From contig CBDFKJ010000005.1 in NCBI GenBank assembly GCA_965248805.1, positions 124,001-188,000 of the forward strand: DNA of 64,000 bases. The letters are read 5' to 3'. The notes beneath the pieces were generated by a model. That model ran no database searches. It had not been told where the DNA came from and was given only the letters and a program-made list of their open reading frames with translations. Each line of letters begins with the position of its first letter. The stretch's first letter is position 1. The position numbers and the translations under genes are program-made. The stretch comes from CBDFKJ01 sp965248805. GTDB taxonomy: Bacteria > Pseudomonadota > Alphaproteobacteria > UBA6615. This document shows positions 1 to 8,976 of the stretch, piece after piece.

Positions 1-783
1 CGGCGTCACCTCACCGGCGGCGCACGTCCAGCTCTCGTCCGTGCCGCGCTGCCAACGCGTGGTCGCGAGATCTTCGACGAAGGAGGGTGCCTGCGCCGCC
101 AGTCCTCGGTCGCCGTTGAGCACGAACGAATTGCCGTCGAACACCAGCTCGTCCTGGCCGCCCACCTGATTGACATAGACCAGCGGCAGGCCGGATTCCG
201 TCACACGCGCGACCGCCAGATTCAGACGCAAGTCCGGCTTGGCGCGCTCGAAGGGACTGCTGTTGATGACCACCAGGATTTCCGCGCCCGACTCCGCTAG
301 CGTCTCGCAGACATCGGTGGTCCACATGTCCTCACACAGGCACACGCCCAAGCGCACGCCCCGGAAACTCACCGGACCCGGCGGATCACCGGCGTCGAAC
401 ACGCGTTTCTCATCGAACACGCCGTAATTCGGCAGATCGACCTTGTGGCGCACCGACTGCACCTTGCCGCCGTCGAGCAGCAGCGCCGAGTTGGTACGCC
501 TGCCGTCTTCGCGCCAAGGCGCGCCGACAATCATGGCCGGGCCGCCGTCGCCAGTCTCGGACGCTAGCGCCAACACGGCTTCGCGCGTTGCTTCGAGGAA
601 CGCCTCTTTCAGCACTAGATCCTCCGGCGGATAGCCGGTTACGACCAGCTCCGTCGCCACCACCAAGTCCACGCCATCCGCCGCGGCGCGTGCGCGCGCG
701 GCGCGCAAAAGGTCGAGATTACCGGTGATGTCGCCGACGGTCGGGTTGAGTTGCGCCAGCGCGATCGTCAGGTGATCGGTCAT
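1..783 (-). CDS. nadE: Glutamine-dependent NAD+ synthase, N-terminal glutaminase domain (partial)
   Basis: Reading the minus strand from the ATG at 783 gives an uninterrupted 261-codon frame that runs off the window edge. It is a carbon-nitrogen hydrolase (nitrilase-fold) domain. The three family catalytic positions are visible: Glu in ATELVVTGYPPEDL, Lys in HKVDLPNYGVFDE and Cys in CLCEDMW. This domain hydrolyses glutamine and passes ammonia to a C-terminal ATP-dependent synthetase domain that amidates deamido-NAD+; that half lies outside the window. Long bacterial NadE proteins are about 550 residues, so roughly half is seen here. A nicotinate phosphoribosyltransferase of the same pathway lies 3.5 kb away. 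The assignment as NadE rather than a stand-alone amidase rests on the typical opening and the NYGVFDE motif. Confidence 0.9.
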   Translation of the reverse strand, partial: MTDHLTIALAQLNPTVGDITGNLDLLRAARARAAADGVDLVVATELVVTGYPPEDLVLKEAFLEATREAVLALASETGDGGPAMIVGAPWREDGRRTNSALLLDGGKVQSVRHKVDLPNYGVFDEKRVFDAGDPPGPVSFRGVRLGVCLCEDMWTTDVCETLAESGAEILVVINSSPFERAKPDLRLNLAVARVTESGLPLVYVNQVGGQDELVFDGNSFVLNGDRGLAAQAPSFVEDLATTRWQRGTDESWTCAAGEVTP

Positions 784-1065
784 CGCCGTTGCCAATTTTC
801 CGGGTTGAAAGCAGCGGCAACTTGGCGCGCGCGCCAGCCCCTGTCAACGACGGCAGGCGCGCGTTGACGCGAACCCCGGACGGCAACTACCGTCGCCGCG
901 CATCACCCATCGGGCCATCATTGGCATATGCTGAACCCGGGCCATCACGACGCCTGCGCCGGGCCAAGCGATGCCGATCACCGCCACTTGGTATCGTGTC
1001 AGCAGCGCGATTGGGAATTTCGGGGAATGCATGAAACGGCAAGCCCAGAAACTGAAGTCCGACTA

Positions 1066-2199
1066 GTGGATTGATCGGAATGAAAGAGTCCGAATTGGGA
1101 TTCCGTATTTTGCTGTGTTATGCGAATCTGGCGCATACGCAGTGGAATCTCCTTCACCCTATCCGCCGGCGACCGTCAGCGATTGCGCGCGGTCGTCGCG
1201 GATCCCAAGAGCCCGCAGAAACACGTCTGGCGGGCACATATTGTCCTTCTCAGCGGCGAGGGTCTGGGCACCTCGGCGATCATGACCGAGACCGGCAAGT
1301 CCAAGACCTGCGTGTGGCGCTGGCAAGAGCGGTTCATGCACGAGGGTGTCGGCGGCCTGCTTCGCGACAAGTCCCGTCCGCCCGGCAAGGCGCCGGTCCC
1401 GCTCGATCGTGTCGCCGAGATCGTGCGCCTGACGCAGCAACCGCCGCCGTTTGAGGCGACCCACTGGACGTTGCGCGCGATCGCCAGGGCGGCCGGTATT
1501 GCCGCCTCGACGGTGCAGGCGATCTGGAAGGCTCACGGTCTCAGCCCGCACCGCTGGCGCAACTTCAAGCTGTCGACCGACCCTGCCTTCGCCGAGAAAC
1601 TCACCGATATCGTCGGCCTGTATGTCGACCCGCCGGCCCATGCGGTGGTGTTGTCGATCGATGAGAAGTCACAGATCCAGGCGCTCGACCGCCGGTCTGC
1701 CGATGAAGAAGGGACGCGCCGGCACCATGACTACAAACGGCACGGCACGACCACGCTGTTTGCGGCGCTCAACGTTCTGGACGGAACGGTGATCGGCCAG
1801 AACATGCAGCGCCACCGCCATCAGGAGTTCATCCGCTTCCTCAACCGCATCGAGCGCACGGTGCCGGCGGACAAGGCCATCCACGCGATCGTCGACAACT
1901 ACGCGGCGCACAACAAGGACAAGGTCCGCGCCTGGCTCGCCCGCCATCCGCGCTGGACTTTCCACTTCACACCGACCTCCTGCTCGTGGCTCAATGCCGT
2001 CGAGGGCTTCTTCGCAAAACTCACCCGGCGGCGGCTCAAGCACGGCGTCTTCCATTCCGTCGTCGATCTCCAGGCCGCAATCAACCGCTTCGTCCGCGAA
2101 TACAATGCGGCCAACCCACAGCCATTCATATGGAAAGCCGACCCCGACGACATCATCGCAGCCCGAAACCGAGGGTTCCAAACGTTGGAATCAATCCAC
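1066..2199 (+). mobile_element. IS630-family insertion sequence, copy A (complete)
   Basis: A 1134-bp element with terminal inverted repeats (left GTGGATTGATCGGAA, right end TTGGAATCAATCCAC) is flanked on each side by TA (1064-1065 and 2200-2201), the IS630 target duplication. It carries one full-length transposase. An equal-length, nearly identical copy is at 40025-41158 and a deleted copy at 33016-33900. It sits five bases before the start codon of the sulfotransferase gene. Confidence 0.93.
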
Positions 2200-2202
2200 T
2201 AG
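1120..2202 (+). CDS. IS630-family transposase
   Basis: A 360-residue transposase with an N-terminal helix-turn-helix part (about residues 1-130) and a C-terminal DDE catalytic domain. The presumed acidic triad is visible as VLSIDEKSQ, AIVDNYAAHNKD and SWLNAVEGFFAKL. It catalyses cut-and-paste transposition into TA dinucleotides. The frame is intact, unlike the copy at 33 kb, and the stop codon TAG is formed using the flanking TA target base pair and the next G. It differs from the copy at 40 kb by only a few residues. Confidence 0.93.
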   Translation: MRIWRIRSGISFTLSAGDRQRLRAVVADPKSPQKHVWRAHIVLLSGEGLGTSAIMTETGKSKTCVWRWQERFMHEGVGGLLRDKSRPPGKAPVPLDRVAEIVRLTQQPPPFEATHWTLRAIARAAGIAASTVQAIWKAHGLSPHRWRNFKLSTDPAFAEKLTDIVGLYVDPPAHAVVLSIDEKSQIQALDRRSADEEGTRRHHDYKRHGTTTLFAALNVLDGTVIGQNMQRHRHQEFIRFLNRIERTVPADKAIHAIVDNYAAHNKDKVRAWLARHPRWTFHFTPTSCSWLNAVEGFFAKLTRRRLKHGVFHSVVDLQAAINRFVREYNAANPQPFIWKADPDDIIAARNRGFQTLESIH

Positions 2203-2206
2203 CACG

Positions 2207-3004
2207 ATGCCACGCCTCGGCCAGCGCATAAACCGCGCCATCGCGGGAACCTGCAGTCGCGGCGTCCGCTGGCACAGCTCGTGGCGTCGTCACGTCCGGT
2301 CGCGCGGGCATTGTGTCTTCCTGGCCTCCATGCCGAAGTCCGCGTCCACCTACTTCGCTGAATTGCTCGTGCGGTCGACCGGTTTCCTGCTTTACAACTT
2401 GGACTACAATCATTTGAACGAACAGGATCTCTACTTGCCTCGTCTGGTCGACTCCTGGCCGATGGATATCGTCAGTCACCACCACACCAGGGCAACGCGC
2501 GAGAACCTGCGCCTAATGAAAGAATTCGCGATTCGCCCGACGATACTGACCCGAGACATTCGCGACTGTCTGGTGTCCCTTCGAGACCATCTCGAAAACG
2601 AAAGCGCGGACACCCCGGTTCTGAAAGTGAGCAACAATTTCCGCGACCTGCCGGTGGAACGCCAGCTTGACATGGTGATCGATTTCGCCGGCCCCTGGTA
2701 TGTGCGCTTTGTCGCGAGCTGGTCTGCTGCCGAGATCGAGCGCCTTTGGGTGCGCTACGAGGATTTGGTTGCCGACGCCGCGGGCACCATCGCGCGCGTC
2801 GGACAGTTCCATAATCTCGATCTGCCGCCAGACAAGATAGACGACGCAGTCAACGCCCTTGGGCAACGCGGCAATGCACAGCTACGCTTCAACAAGGGAG
2901 TCGAGGGCCGTGGCCGGCAGCTGATGACCTCGGAACAGCAGGGTCGCATCGCAAGACTCCTCGACTACTATCCGGAGATCGACCGTAGTCTGGTCGGCAT
3001 CTAG
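2207..3004 (+). CDS. Sulfotransferase-family protein
   Basis: A 265-residue protein with the two PAPS-binding features of the sulfotransferase family: a 5'-phosphosulfate loop near the N-terminus (ASMPKSASTYF, about residues 38-48) and a 3'-phosphate motif (LTRDIRDCLVSLRDH). A WVRYEDLV segment typical of the fold follows. It would transfer sulfate from PAPS to an unidentified hydroxyl or amine acceptor. The start chosen is the first ATG after the IS630 element. The open frame extends further upstream only into IS sequence, so the original promoter and possibly the original 5' end were displaced by the insertion. The Lys-Ser-Ala-Ser-Thr loop is close to, but not identical with, the commoner PKSGTTW. 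No sulfation pathway genes adjoin it. Confidence 0.78.
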   Translation: MPRLGQRINRAIAGTCSRGVRWHSSWRRHVRSRGHCVFLASMPKSASTYFAELLVRSTGFLLYNLDYNHLNEQDLYLPRLVDSWPMDIVSHHHTRATRENLRLMKEFAIRPTILTRDIRDCLVSLRDHLENESADTPVLKVSNNFRDLPVERQLDMVIDFAGPWYVRFVASWSAAEIERLWVRYEDLVADAAGTIARVGQFHNLDLPPDKIDDAVNALGQRGNAQLRFNKGVEGRGRQLMTSEQQGRIARLLDYYPEIDRSLVGI

Positions 3005-3095
3005 ATCACGCATCCGTCATCGGGCGCCCCGAACGATTGCCCACAGCCTGATGCCGCGCTGGCCGGGAACCGGGAATTAGGCCCTGGCCAGGCCA

Positions 3096-4325
3096 GTGCC
3101 GATGGCCGAGATTGACGGCATGACACCCGCGCCTTCACGCCTCGCCTATCTGCGTAGCCCGGAGGGGTTGTTGCTCTTGATGGCGACGGCGATGCCGCTG
3201 TCCTTCGCCACCTGGCAAGCGCTGCTCAACAACTTCGTGATCGAGCGCGCCGCCTTCACCGGCGCCGAGATCGGCATCCTGCAGAGCCTGCGCGAGGTTC
3301 CGGGGTTCCTCGCCTTTACCGTCGTGTTCGCGCTTTTGCTTATCCGCGAGCAGTCCCTGGCGCTGCTGTCCATCGCAGTGCTCGGAATCGGCACGGCGGT
3401 GACCGGCGTCTTCCCGACCGTGCTCGGCCTCTACGTGACCACCGTCGTGATGTCGATCGGCTTCCACTACAATGAAACCATCCAGCAAAGCCTGGCCTTG
3501 CAATGGGTCGATCACCGGCGCGCGCCGCTGGTGTTCGGCCGCATCATCGCCGCGGCCAGCGTCGCATCGCTCGCCGCCTACGGGCTGGTGTGGGTGGCCT
3601 TCGATATCGTCCACCTCGATTTCATCTGGGTCTATGCGCCGGGCGGCGGGGCGACGATCGCCATCGCAGTCACGGCGCGAACTCTGTATCCGAGGTTTCC
3701 CGCCAAGGTCGAACAGCACAAGACCATCGTGCTGCGCCGGCGCTACTGGCTGTACTACGCGCTGACATTCTTCTCCGGCGCGCGCCGGCAGATCTTCATG
3801 GTGTTCGCCGCCTTCATGATGGTCGAGAAGTTCGGCTATGCGGTGAGCGAGATCACCGCCCTCTATCTGCTCAACTACGCCACCAATATCTGGCTGGCGC
3901 CGCTGATCGGACGGATGATCGGCCGCTGGGGCGAACGCCGCGCGCTCGCGTTGGAATACATCGGCCTGATCTGCGTGTTCACCGCCTATACCTTCGTTGG
4001 CAACGCCGTTCTGGCGGCGGTGCTGTTCGTCATCGACCACCTGTTCTTCGCCATGGCGATTGCGATCAAGACCTATTTCCAGAAGGTCTGCGACCCCCGC
4101 GACATCGCACCGACCGCCGCCGTGTCATTCACCATCAATCACATCGCCGCCGTGGTCATCCCGGTCGTATTCGGCTTCATTTGGCTGGTGAGCCCGGCGG
4201 CCGTGTTTCTCACCGGAGCTGCGATCGCGGCGATGTCGCTTGCATGTGCGCAGCTGATGCCGCACGCACCGGCGCCCGGACGGGAGACACGGCTGGCCGG
4301 CGTGGCGCCGGCGGCGGCGGAATAG
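3096..4325 (+). CDS. Major facilitator superfamily transporter
   Basis: A 409-residue polytopic inner-membrane protein with about 11-12 hydrophobic segments in two blocks. They are separated by a charged cytoplasmic stretch around residue 205 (KVEQHKTIVLRRRYW), the usual MFS 6+6 arrangement. Short cytoplasmic loops carry Arg/Gly motifs (IGRMIGRWGERRAL) of the MFS loop type. Substrate cannot be deduced. ATGs at 3096, 3102 and 3120 are all possible starts; the last gives a short N-terminus before the first membrane segment. It converges on the nicotinate phosphoribosyltransferase gene with a four-base gap, so the two genes share a 3' region and are not co-transcribed. Confidence 0.8.
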   Translation: MPMAEIDGMTPAPSRLAYLRSPEGLLLLMATAMPLSFATWQALLNNFVIERAAFTGAEIGILQSLREVPGFLAFTVVFALLLIREQSLALLSIAVLGIGTAVTGVFPTVLGLYVTTVVMSIGFHYNETIQQSLALQWVDHRRAPLVFGRIIAAASVASLAAYGLVWVAFDIVHLDFIWVYAPGGGATIAIAVTARTLYPRFPAKVEQHKTIVLRRRYWLYYALTFFSGARRQIFMVFAAFMMVEKFGYAVSEITALYLLNYATNIWLAPLIGRMIGRWGERRALALEYIGLICVFTAYTFVGNAVLAAVLFVIDHLFFAMAIAIKTYFQKVCDPRDIAPTAAVSFTINHIAAVVIPVVFGFIWLVSPAAVFLTGAAIAAMSLACAQLMPHAPAPGRETRLAGVAPAAAE

Positions 4326-4329
4326 GCGG

Positions 4330-5475
4330 CTACTTTCGGAGCAGGAATTCGCGCCCGACCTTGACCCGCGGCGCGCCGCCATAGTCGACCACGTCGGCGG
4401 TGGCGAAGCTCTCGTGCCAGTTGCTGGGCAGGAAGGAGCCGGTGCCGATCACGTCGATCGGCGCATCGGCGGCGGCCATGACCTTGCACTTCATCGGCCC
4501 GAACCCCGATGAGGCGACGATTTTGACCTTGTCGTAGCCAGCCGCGTTCAGCCGCTCGCGCAGATGCCAGACGGCGACGGCGGAAACGCCGGTGCCGACC
4601 AGATGCTGCAACTCGGCGTCGGTGCGATAGAAGCGGATGGCGTCGGGCGCGTGGCGCTCCAGCACGGCGTACGAACTCGGTGGGTCCAGCCCCTCGACGT
4701 AGCGCCCGCCGGGCGTGTCGATGCGCACGGCGAGCCGCCCGTCCGCGGTGAGGTCGGCGAAGCGCTCGGCGACCGCCAGACTATCGGTGACCTCATGGCC
4801 GAAGTAATCGACCAGGACGGTCAGCCCCTCGTCGGGAAAGGTCTCGTGATACATCTCCGCCGCGCGCACCGTGGAGCCGGCATAGCCAATCAGCGCATGC
4901 GGCATAGTGCCCAACCCGCACGCCTGGCCGAAATAATGCGCAGTCGCGTCGGTGGCGTTGCCGATGAAACCGACGGCGCCGGCCTTGCGCTGGGCGCGGA
5001 TCGAGCCGACCGAAGCGGCATAGGCCATCAGCTCGGCCATGTCGGTGCCGGCGCAGTGGCGGGCGTCGAAGGCGAGGAACGCGGTCTTCGGCAGATCGGC
5101 GCACATGGCCGCGGCGTTGTAGGCGGCGACGCACGGCGCGCCGATCTTCTGCAGATATAGCGTCTCCAGATCGACCAGATGTTGCAGCGGACCGGTGACA
5201 TAGAGCAGCGTCTCGCCGGCGCCGACCCATGCGCCCTCGGCATAGCGGAGATCGATGTTGAAGCGCGTGCCGCGCGCGTCCGCGATGGCGGCGAGCCAAT
5301 CGATTGCGAGACGCGGCGCCGAGATCACAGGCCGACGCATGAACACCGCATAGGTCACTTGCTGGTCGCCGTGACGCGCCACGATGCGCCGCGTCTTGAC
5401 GAAATAGGCGTCGGTCAGCCGGTCGATATCATCGGGCGCCGGGCTCGGTGCGCTGGTGCGAGTCGGTTTGTCCAT
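4330..5475 (-). CDS. Nicotinate phosphoribosyltransferase-like protein
   Basis: A 381-residue member of the nicotinate/nicotinamide phosphoribosyltransferase family, which makes nicotinate mononucleotide from nicotinate and PRPP (Preiss-Handler salvage). Visible family hallmarks are the N-terminal DIDRLTDAYFVKTRRI segment, an ATP/PRPP-site stretch TDMAELMAYAASVGSI, VLVDYFGHEVTDSL with the barrel strand residues, and a C-terminal phosphate-binding IDVIGTGSF. It is somewhat shorter than the roughly 400-460 residues of classical PncB. This fits the shorter subfamily common in Alphaproteobacteria. Together with nadE at the window edge it indicates NAD salvage. It has no operon partner. Confidence 0.85.
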   Translation of the reverse strand: MDKPTRTSAPSPAPDDIDRLTDAYFVKTRRIVARHGDQQVTYAVFMRRPVISAPRLAIDWLAAIADARGTRFNIDLRYAEGAWVGAGETLLYVTGPLQHLVDLETLYLQKIGAPCVAAYNAAAMCADLPKTAFLAFDARHCAGTDMAELMAYAASVGSIRAQRKAGAVGFIGNATDATAHYFGQACGLGTMPHALIGYAGSTVRAAEMYHETFPDEGLTVLVDYFGHEVTDSLAVAERFADLTADGRLAVRIDTPGGRYVEGLDPPSSYAVLERHAPDAIRFYRTDAELQHLVGTGVSAVAVWHLRERLNAAGYDKVKIVASSGFGPMKCKVMAAADAPIDVIGTGSFLPSNWHESFATADVVDYGGAPRVKVGREFLLRK

Positions 5476-5599
5476 GGTCGATCATCATGCCGCGCACACA
5501 GGGAAACGCAAGGCGGTGGCCGGAACCGTAGCAAACGACGCTCGGGGGCACGCGGAGGGGCGCGGAGGACAGTTCCCTCCCGAGACAGTCGCACCCCCT

Positions 5600-6976
5600 T
5601 TATGATGCCGCTTGCACGCGCGCGGCGTCGCGGCGGGACTTGAGCTCCTCGGCGATGGTGAAGGCGAGCTCCAGCGCCTGGCTGGCGTTCAAACGTGGGT
5701 CGCAATGGGTGTGGTAGCGGTCGGACAGGCTCTCGACCGTGATCTCTTGCGCGCCACCGATGCATTCGGTGACGTCCTTGCCGGTCATCTCGAAATGGAC
5801 GCCGCCGGCATAGGTGCCTTCGGCCCGGTGCACGGCGAAGAAGGCGCGCACCTCGGCCAGGATGCGGTCGACCGCGCGGGTCTTGTAGCCGTTGGAGGCC
5901 TTGATGGTGTTGCCGTGCATGGGATCGCACGACCACACGACGGCGCGACCCGACTGCTTGACCGCCCTGACCAGCGGCGGCAGGTGGCGGGCGACCAGTT
6001 CGGCACCCATGCGCGTAATCAGCGTCAGCCGCCCGGGCTGATTGTCCGGGTCCAGCCGGTCCATTAGCCGCAGCAGGCCGTCGGGCTCGAGCGTCGGCCC
6101 GCACTTGATGCCGATCGGATTGCCGACCCCGCGCAGGAACTCGATATGGGCGCCGTCGAGGTCACGCGTGCGATCGCCGACCCATAACATGTGCGCCGAG
6201 CAGTCGTACCAGGCGCCGGTCAGGCTGTCGCGGCGGGTCAGCGCCTGCTCGTATTGCAGCAGCAGCGCCTCATGGCTGGTGTAGAATTCGGTCTCGCGCA
6301 ACTGGGCTACCGTTTCGCCCGTGAGCCCGCACGCCTCCATGAAGCCCAGCGCCTCGTCGATGCGCGCCGCGATCTCCTCGTAGCGGGTCCCTTGCGGGCT
6401 GGCCTTGACGAAGTCCAGGTTCCAGCGGTGCACCTTGCTCAAGTCGGCGAAGCCGCCCTGGGCGAAGGCACGCAGCAGGTTCAGCGTCGCCGCCGACTGG
6501 TTGTAGGCGCGGATCAGGCGCTGCGGATCGGCCACGCGCGCGGCCTGGGTGAAGGCCATATCGTTGATGATGTCGCCGCGATAGCTGGGCAGCTCGACGT
6601 CGCCGATGGTCTCCGTCGGCTGCGAGCGCGGCTTGGCGAACTGGCCGGCCATGCGACCCACCTTGACCACCGGACAAGCGGCGCCGTAGGTCAGCACCAC
6701 CGCCATCTGCAGCAGCACCTTGAACGTGTCGCGGATGTTGTCGGGGTGGAATTCGGCGAAGCTCTCGGCGCAGTCACCACCCTGCAGCAGGAACGCCTTG
6801 CCGTCCGCCACCCTGGCCAGCTGCGCCATCAGGTTGCGCGCTTCGCCGGCGAAGACCAGCGGCGGATAGGACAGCAACGCCGCCTCGGCCGCCCCCAACG
6901 CCTCGCCATTGGCGTACTCCGGCAGCTGCTCGACGGTCATGCCGCGCCACATTTCCGGGCTCCATTGAGCCGTCAT
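5600..6976 (-). CDS. 3-deoxy-7-phosphoheptulonate synthase, class II
   Basis: A 458-residue class II (plant-type) DAHP synthase, which condenses phosphoenolpyruvate with erythrose-4-phosphate as the first step of the shikimate pathway. The family signature is complete: LLQGGDCAESFAEF near residue 70, KVGRMAGQFAKPRS, LWVGDRTRDLDGAHIEF, VVWSCDPMHGNTIK and THCDPRLNASQALELAF. The start at 6976 was chosen because a GGAGG lies about seven bases upstream and it gives the usual N-terminus (MTAQWSPEMWRGM). An in-frame ATG at 7024 would add 16 residues outside the family alignment. Cys-Asp-His motifs for the metal and the Arg/Lys residues for PEP are retained. The gene appears monocistronic. Confidence 0.95.
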   Translation of the reverse strand: MTAQWSPEMWRGMTVEQLPEYANGEALGAAEAALLSYPPLVFAGEARNLMAQLARVADGKAFLLQGGDCAESFAEFHPDNIRDTFKVLLQMAVVLTYGAACPVVKVGRMAGQFAKPRSQPTETIGDVELPSYRGDIINDMAFTQAARVADPQRLIRAYNQSAATLNLLRAFAQGGFADLSKVHRWNLDFVKASPQGTRYEEIAARIDEALGFMEACGLTGETVAQLRETEFYTSHEALLLQYEQALTRRDSLTGAWYDCSAHMLWVGDRTRDLDGAHIEFLRGVGNPIGIKCGPTLEPDGLLRLMDRLDPDNQPGRLTLITRMGAELVARHLPPLVRAVKQSGRAVVWSCDPMHGNTIKASNGYKTRAVDRILAEVRAFFAVHRAEGTYAGGVHFEMTGKDVTECIGGAQEITVESLSDRYHTHCDPRLNASQALELAFTIAEELKSRRDAARVQAAS

Positions 6977-7083
6977 CACTCGCCTCCGCGACCGCTTGCC
7001 AACGCTTATCATTATGGGGAGCACAACCGACGAGTGAAACCCTCGTGCCGGGGCAAATCGCCGGGCAGTTGGTTAACCTTCGC

Positions 7084-8946
7084 TCAATCGCCGCCGAGCA
7101 GTCTTCCGCGTTCGATCCGGTGATTGAGCTCCCAAAGGGCGTTCTTGTTGCTGTCCCACTTCAATAATCGGGAGGCGTCCTGGTAGGATAGCCATCGAAA
7201 CTCGACATGTTCGCTGGACAACACGAACTCTTCCGCGCCCGTTTGCATTCCAAACGCGTATTCGGGAATGACCAGGACGTCGGGCCCCCATAGAAAGCCC
7301 CTCACGTTGACCACGGGTATTGTCGCCATTGAGTCCAGAGCGAGCAGGTTCAGGCAATGCTCGGTTCCGGCTTCTTCTCTGGCCTCGCGCCTTGCGGCCT
7401 GTTCTGCCGTTTCCCCTGATTGGCCTCCGCCCGCTATGCCTTGCCAGCAAGTGTCCATCCAATCGCTTCTGCGAAAAACGGCGTACTGCGGTGGAGCCTC
7501 CGCTGAGGCCACATAGTAAGGCAATACCAGTACTTGAAATGGCGCACGCTGACTGTCCGAAGGCATTGCCACGGCGCCGCTGCCAGCTGGCTCCGCCTGA
7601 ACCGGCTCGCGCATACTGACGAATTCCTCGGCGACGGTCGGGTGGATGCCGATGGTGGCATCGAACATCGCCTTGGTGGCGCCGGCGGTAAGGGCCACGG
7701 CGATGCCCTGCATGATTTCACCGGCCTCGGGGCCGACCATGTGGACGCCGACGACGCGGTCGGACGCGGTGTCGACGATCAGTTTCATGAGCGTCTCTTC
7801 GTCGCGGCCGGAGATCGTGTGCTTGAGCGGCCGGAAGGCCGATTTGTACACCATGACCTCGGCGAAACGTTCTCGCGCTGCTTCTTCGGTGAGCCCGACC
7901 GTGGCCAGTGTCGGTTGCGAAAACACCGCCGACGGCGCCAGTGGATAGTCGATCGTGCCGCTGCCGCCGGCATACAAGGCGCGCGCCACAATCATCGCCT
8001 CGGCGATCGCCACGGGCGTCAGTTGAACCCGGTCGATCACGTCGCCGATAGCGTAGATCGACGGCACGGACGAGCGAAACGCCGCGTCGACGATAACGGC
8101 CCCGTTGCCGTTCATGGCTACGCCCGCAGCCTCCAGTCCCAGCCCACCCGCATTTGGCGACCGGCCCGTGGCGAACAGCACACAGTCGGTCTCCAACGGT
8201 TGGCCGCTTTTCAACGTGGCGACCAGGCCGGCCGATGTCTTTTCGATGCCAGCGACATCGGCGTTGAAGCGCAAATCGACACCTGCCTTCACCATTTCCT
8301 GCGCCAAATGCGCCCGCGCGTCGTGGTCGAAGCCGCGCATGAACAGCTCGCCGCGATAGAGTTGGGTCACCTCGGCGCCCATGCCGCTGAAGATACCGGC
8401 GAACTCCACGGCGATATAACCGCCGCCGACGATGATCACGCGCGGCGGCAACGCATCGAGATGAAAGACCTCGTTCGAGGTGATCGCATGTTCGGCGCCG
8501 GGCACCGCCGGCACGCTGGGCCAGCCACCGGTGGCGACCAGGATCGTCTCCGCCGTGACATGGCGCGGACCGATCGCGACCGAATGCGAATCGACAAGGG
8601 TCGCCCGTTCCTCGAACACCTCGACGCCGGCGCCCTGCAACAGACGGTAGTAGATACCGTTCAGGCGCTTGATCTCCGCATCTTTGTTGGTGATGAGCGT
8701 ACGCCAGTCGAACTCGCGGGCCCCCACGGTCCAGCCGAAATTGGTGGCATCTACGAAATTGTCGGTGAAGTGACTGGCATAGACGAACAGCTTCTTGGGG
8801 ATGCAGCCGACATTGACGCATGTCCCGCCCAGATAGCGTTCCTCTGCCAGCGCCACGCGAGCACCGTACGTCGCCGACATGCGCGCCGCGCGCACGCCGG
8901 CCGAGCCGCCGCCGATGACGAACAGATCATAGTCATACTCCGCCAT
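7084..8946 (-). CDS. Glutathione reductase fused to a C-terminal NUDIX hydrolase domain
   Basis: A single uninterrupted frame of 620 residues. Residues 1 to about 455 are a complete glutathione reductase: FAD fold FVIGGGSAGVRAAR, redox disulfide GGTCVNVGCIPKK, NADPH fold VIIVGGGYIAVEFAG, and the C-terminal interface motif GIHPTVAEEF. It would reduce glutathione disulfide with NADPH in the cytoplasm. After a Pro/Ala/Ser-rich linker, residues from about 475 form a NUDIX pyrophosphohydrolase domain (RAPFQVLVLPYY opening; NUDIX box GGGQSGETAEQAARREA followed by REEAG). Stand-alone glutathione reductases end near residue 455-465, so the NUDIX half is extra. The start ATG is preceded by GGAGG. A Met in the linker could be the old start of a separate NUDIX gene. 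The fusion arose by loss of a stop codon or is a genuine bifunctional protein. Confidence 0.9.
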   Translation of the reverse strand: MAEYDYDLFVIGGGSAGVRAARMSATYGARVALAEERYLGGTCVNVGCIPKKLFVYASHFTDNFVDATNFGWTVGAREFDWRTLITNKDAEIKRLNGIYYRLLQGAGVEVFEERATLVDSHSVAIGPRHVTAETILVATGGWPSVPAVPGAEHAITSNEVFHLDALPPRVIIVGGGYIAVEFAGIFSGMGAEVTQLYRGELFMRGFDHDARAHLAQEMVKAGVDLRFNADVAGIEKTSAGLVATLKSGQPLETDCVLFATGRSPNAGGLGLEAAGVAMNGNGAVIVDAAFRSSVPSIYAIGDVIDRVQLTPVAIAEAMIVARALYAGGSGTIDYPLAPSAVFSQPTLATVGLTEEAARERFAEVMVYKSAFRPLKHTISGRDEETLMKLIVDTASDRVVGVHMVGPEAGEIMQGIAVALTAGATKAMFDATIGIHPTVAEEFVSMREPVQAEPAGSGAVAMPSDSQRAPFQVLVLPYYVASAEAPPQYAVFRRSDWMDTCWQGIAGGGQSGETAEQAARREAREEAGTEHCLNLLALDSMATIPVVNVRGFLWGPDVLVIPEYAFGMQTGAEEFVLSSEHVEFRWLSYQDASRLLKWDSNKNALWELNHRIERGRLLGGD

Positions 8947-8976
8947 GGGCGGTTCCTCCGCGGGCTTCAGTTCGTT

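Noticed and set aside
784..1063. Small open frames on both strands between nadE and the IS630 element
   Set aside because: No ribosome-binding site, no similarity by eye, and the two frames overlap antisense; no gene called.
1071..1454. Alternative frames inside the three IS630 copies
   Set aside because: They recur identically in each copy only because the DNA is repeated; the 360-codon frame carries the catalytic motifs.
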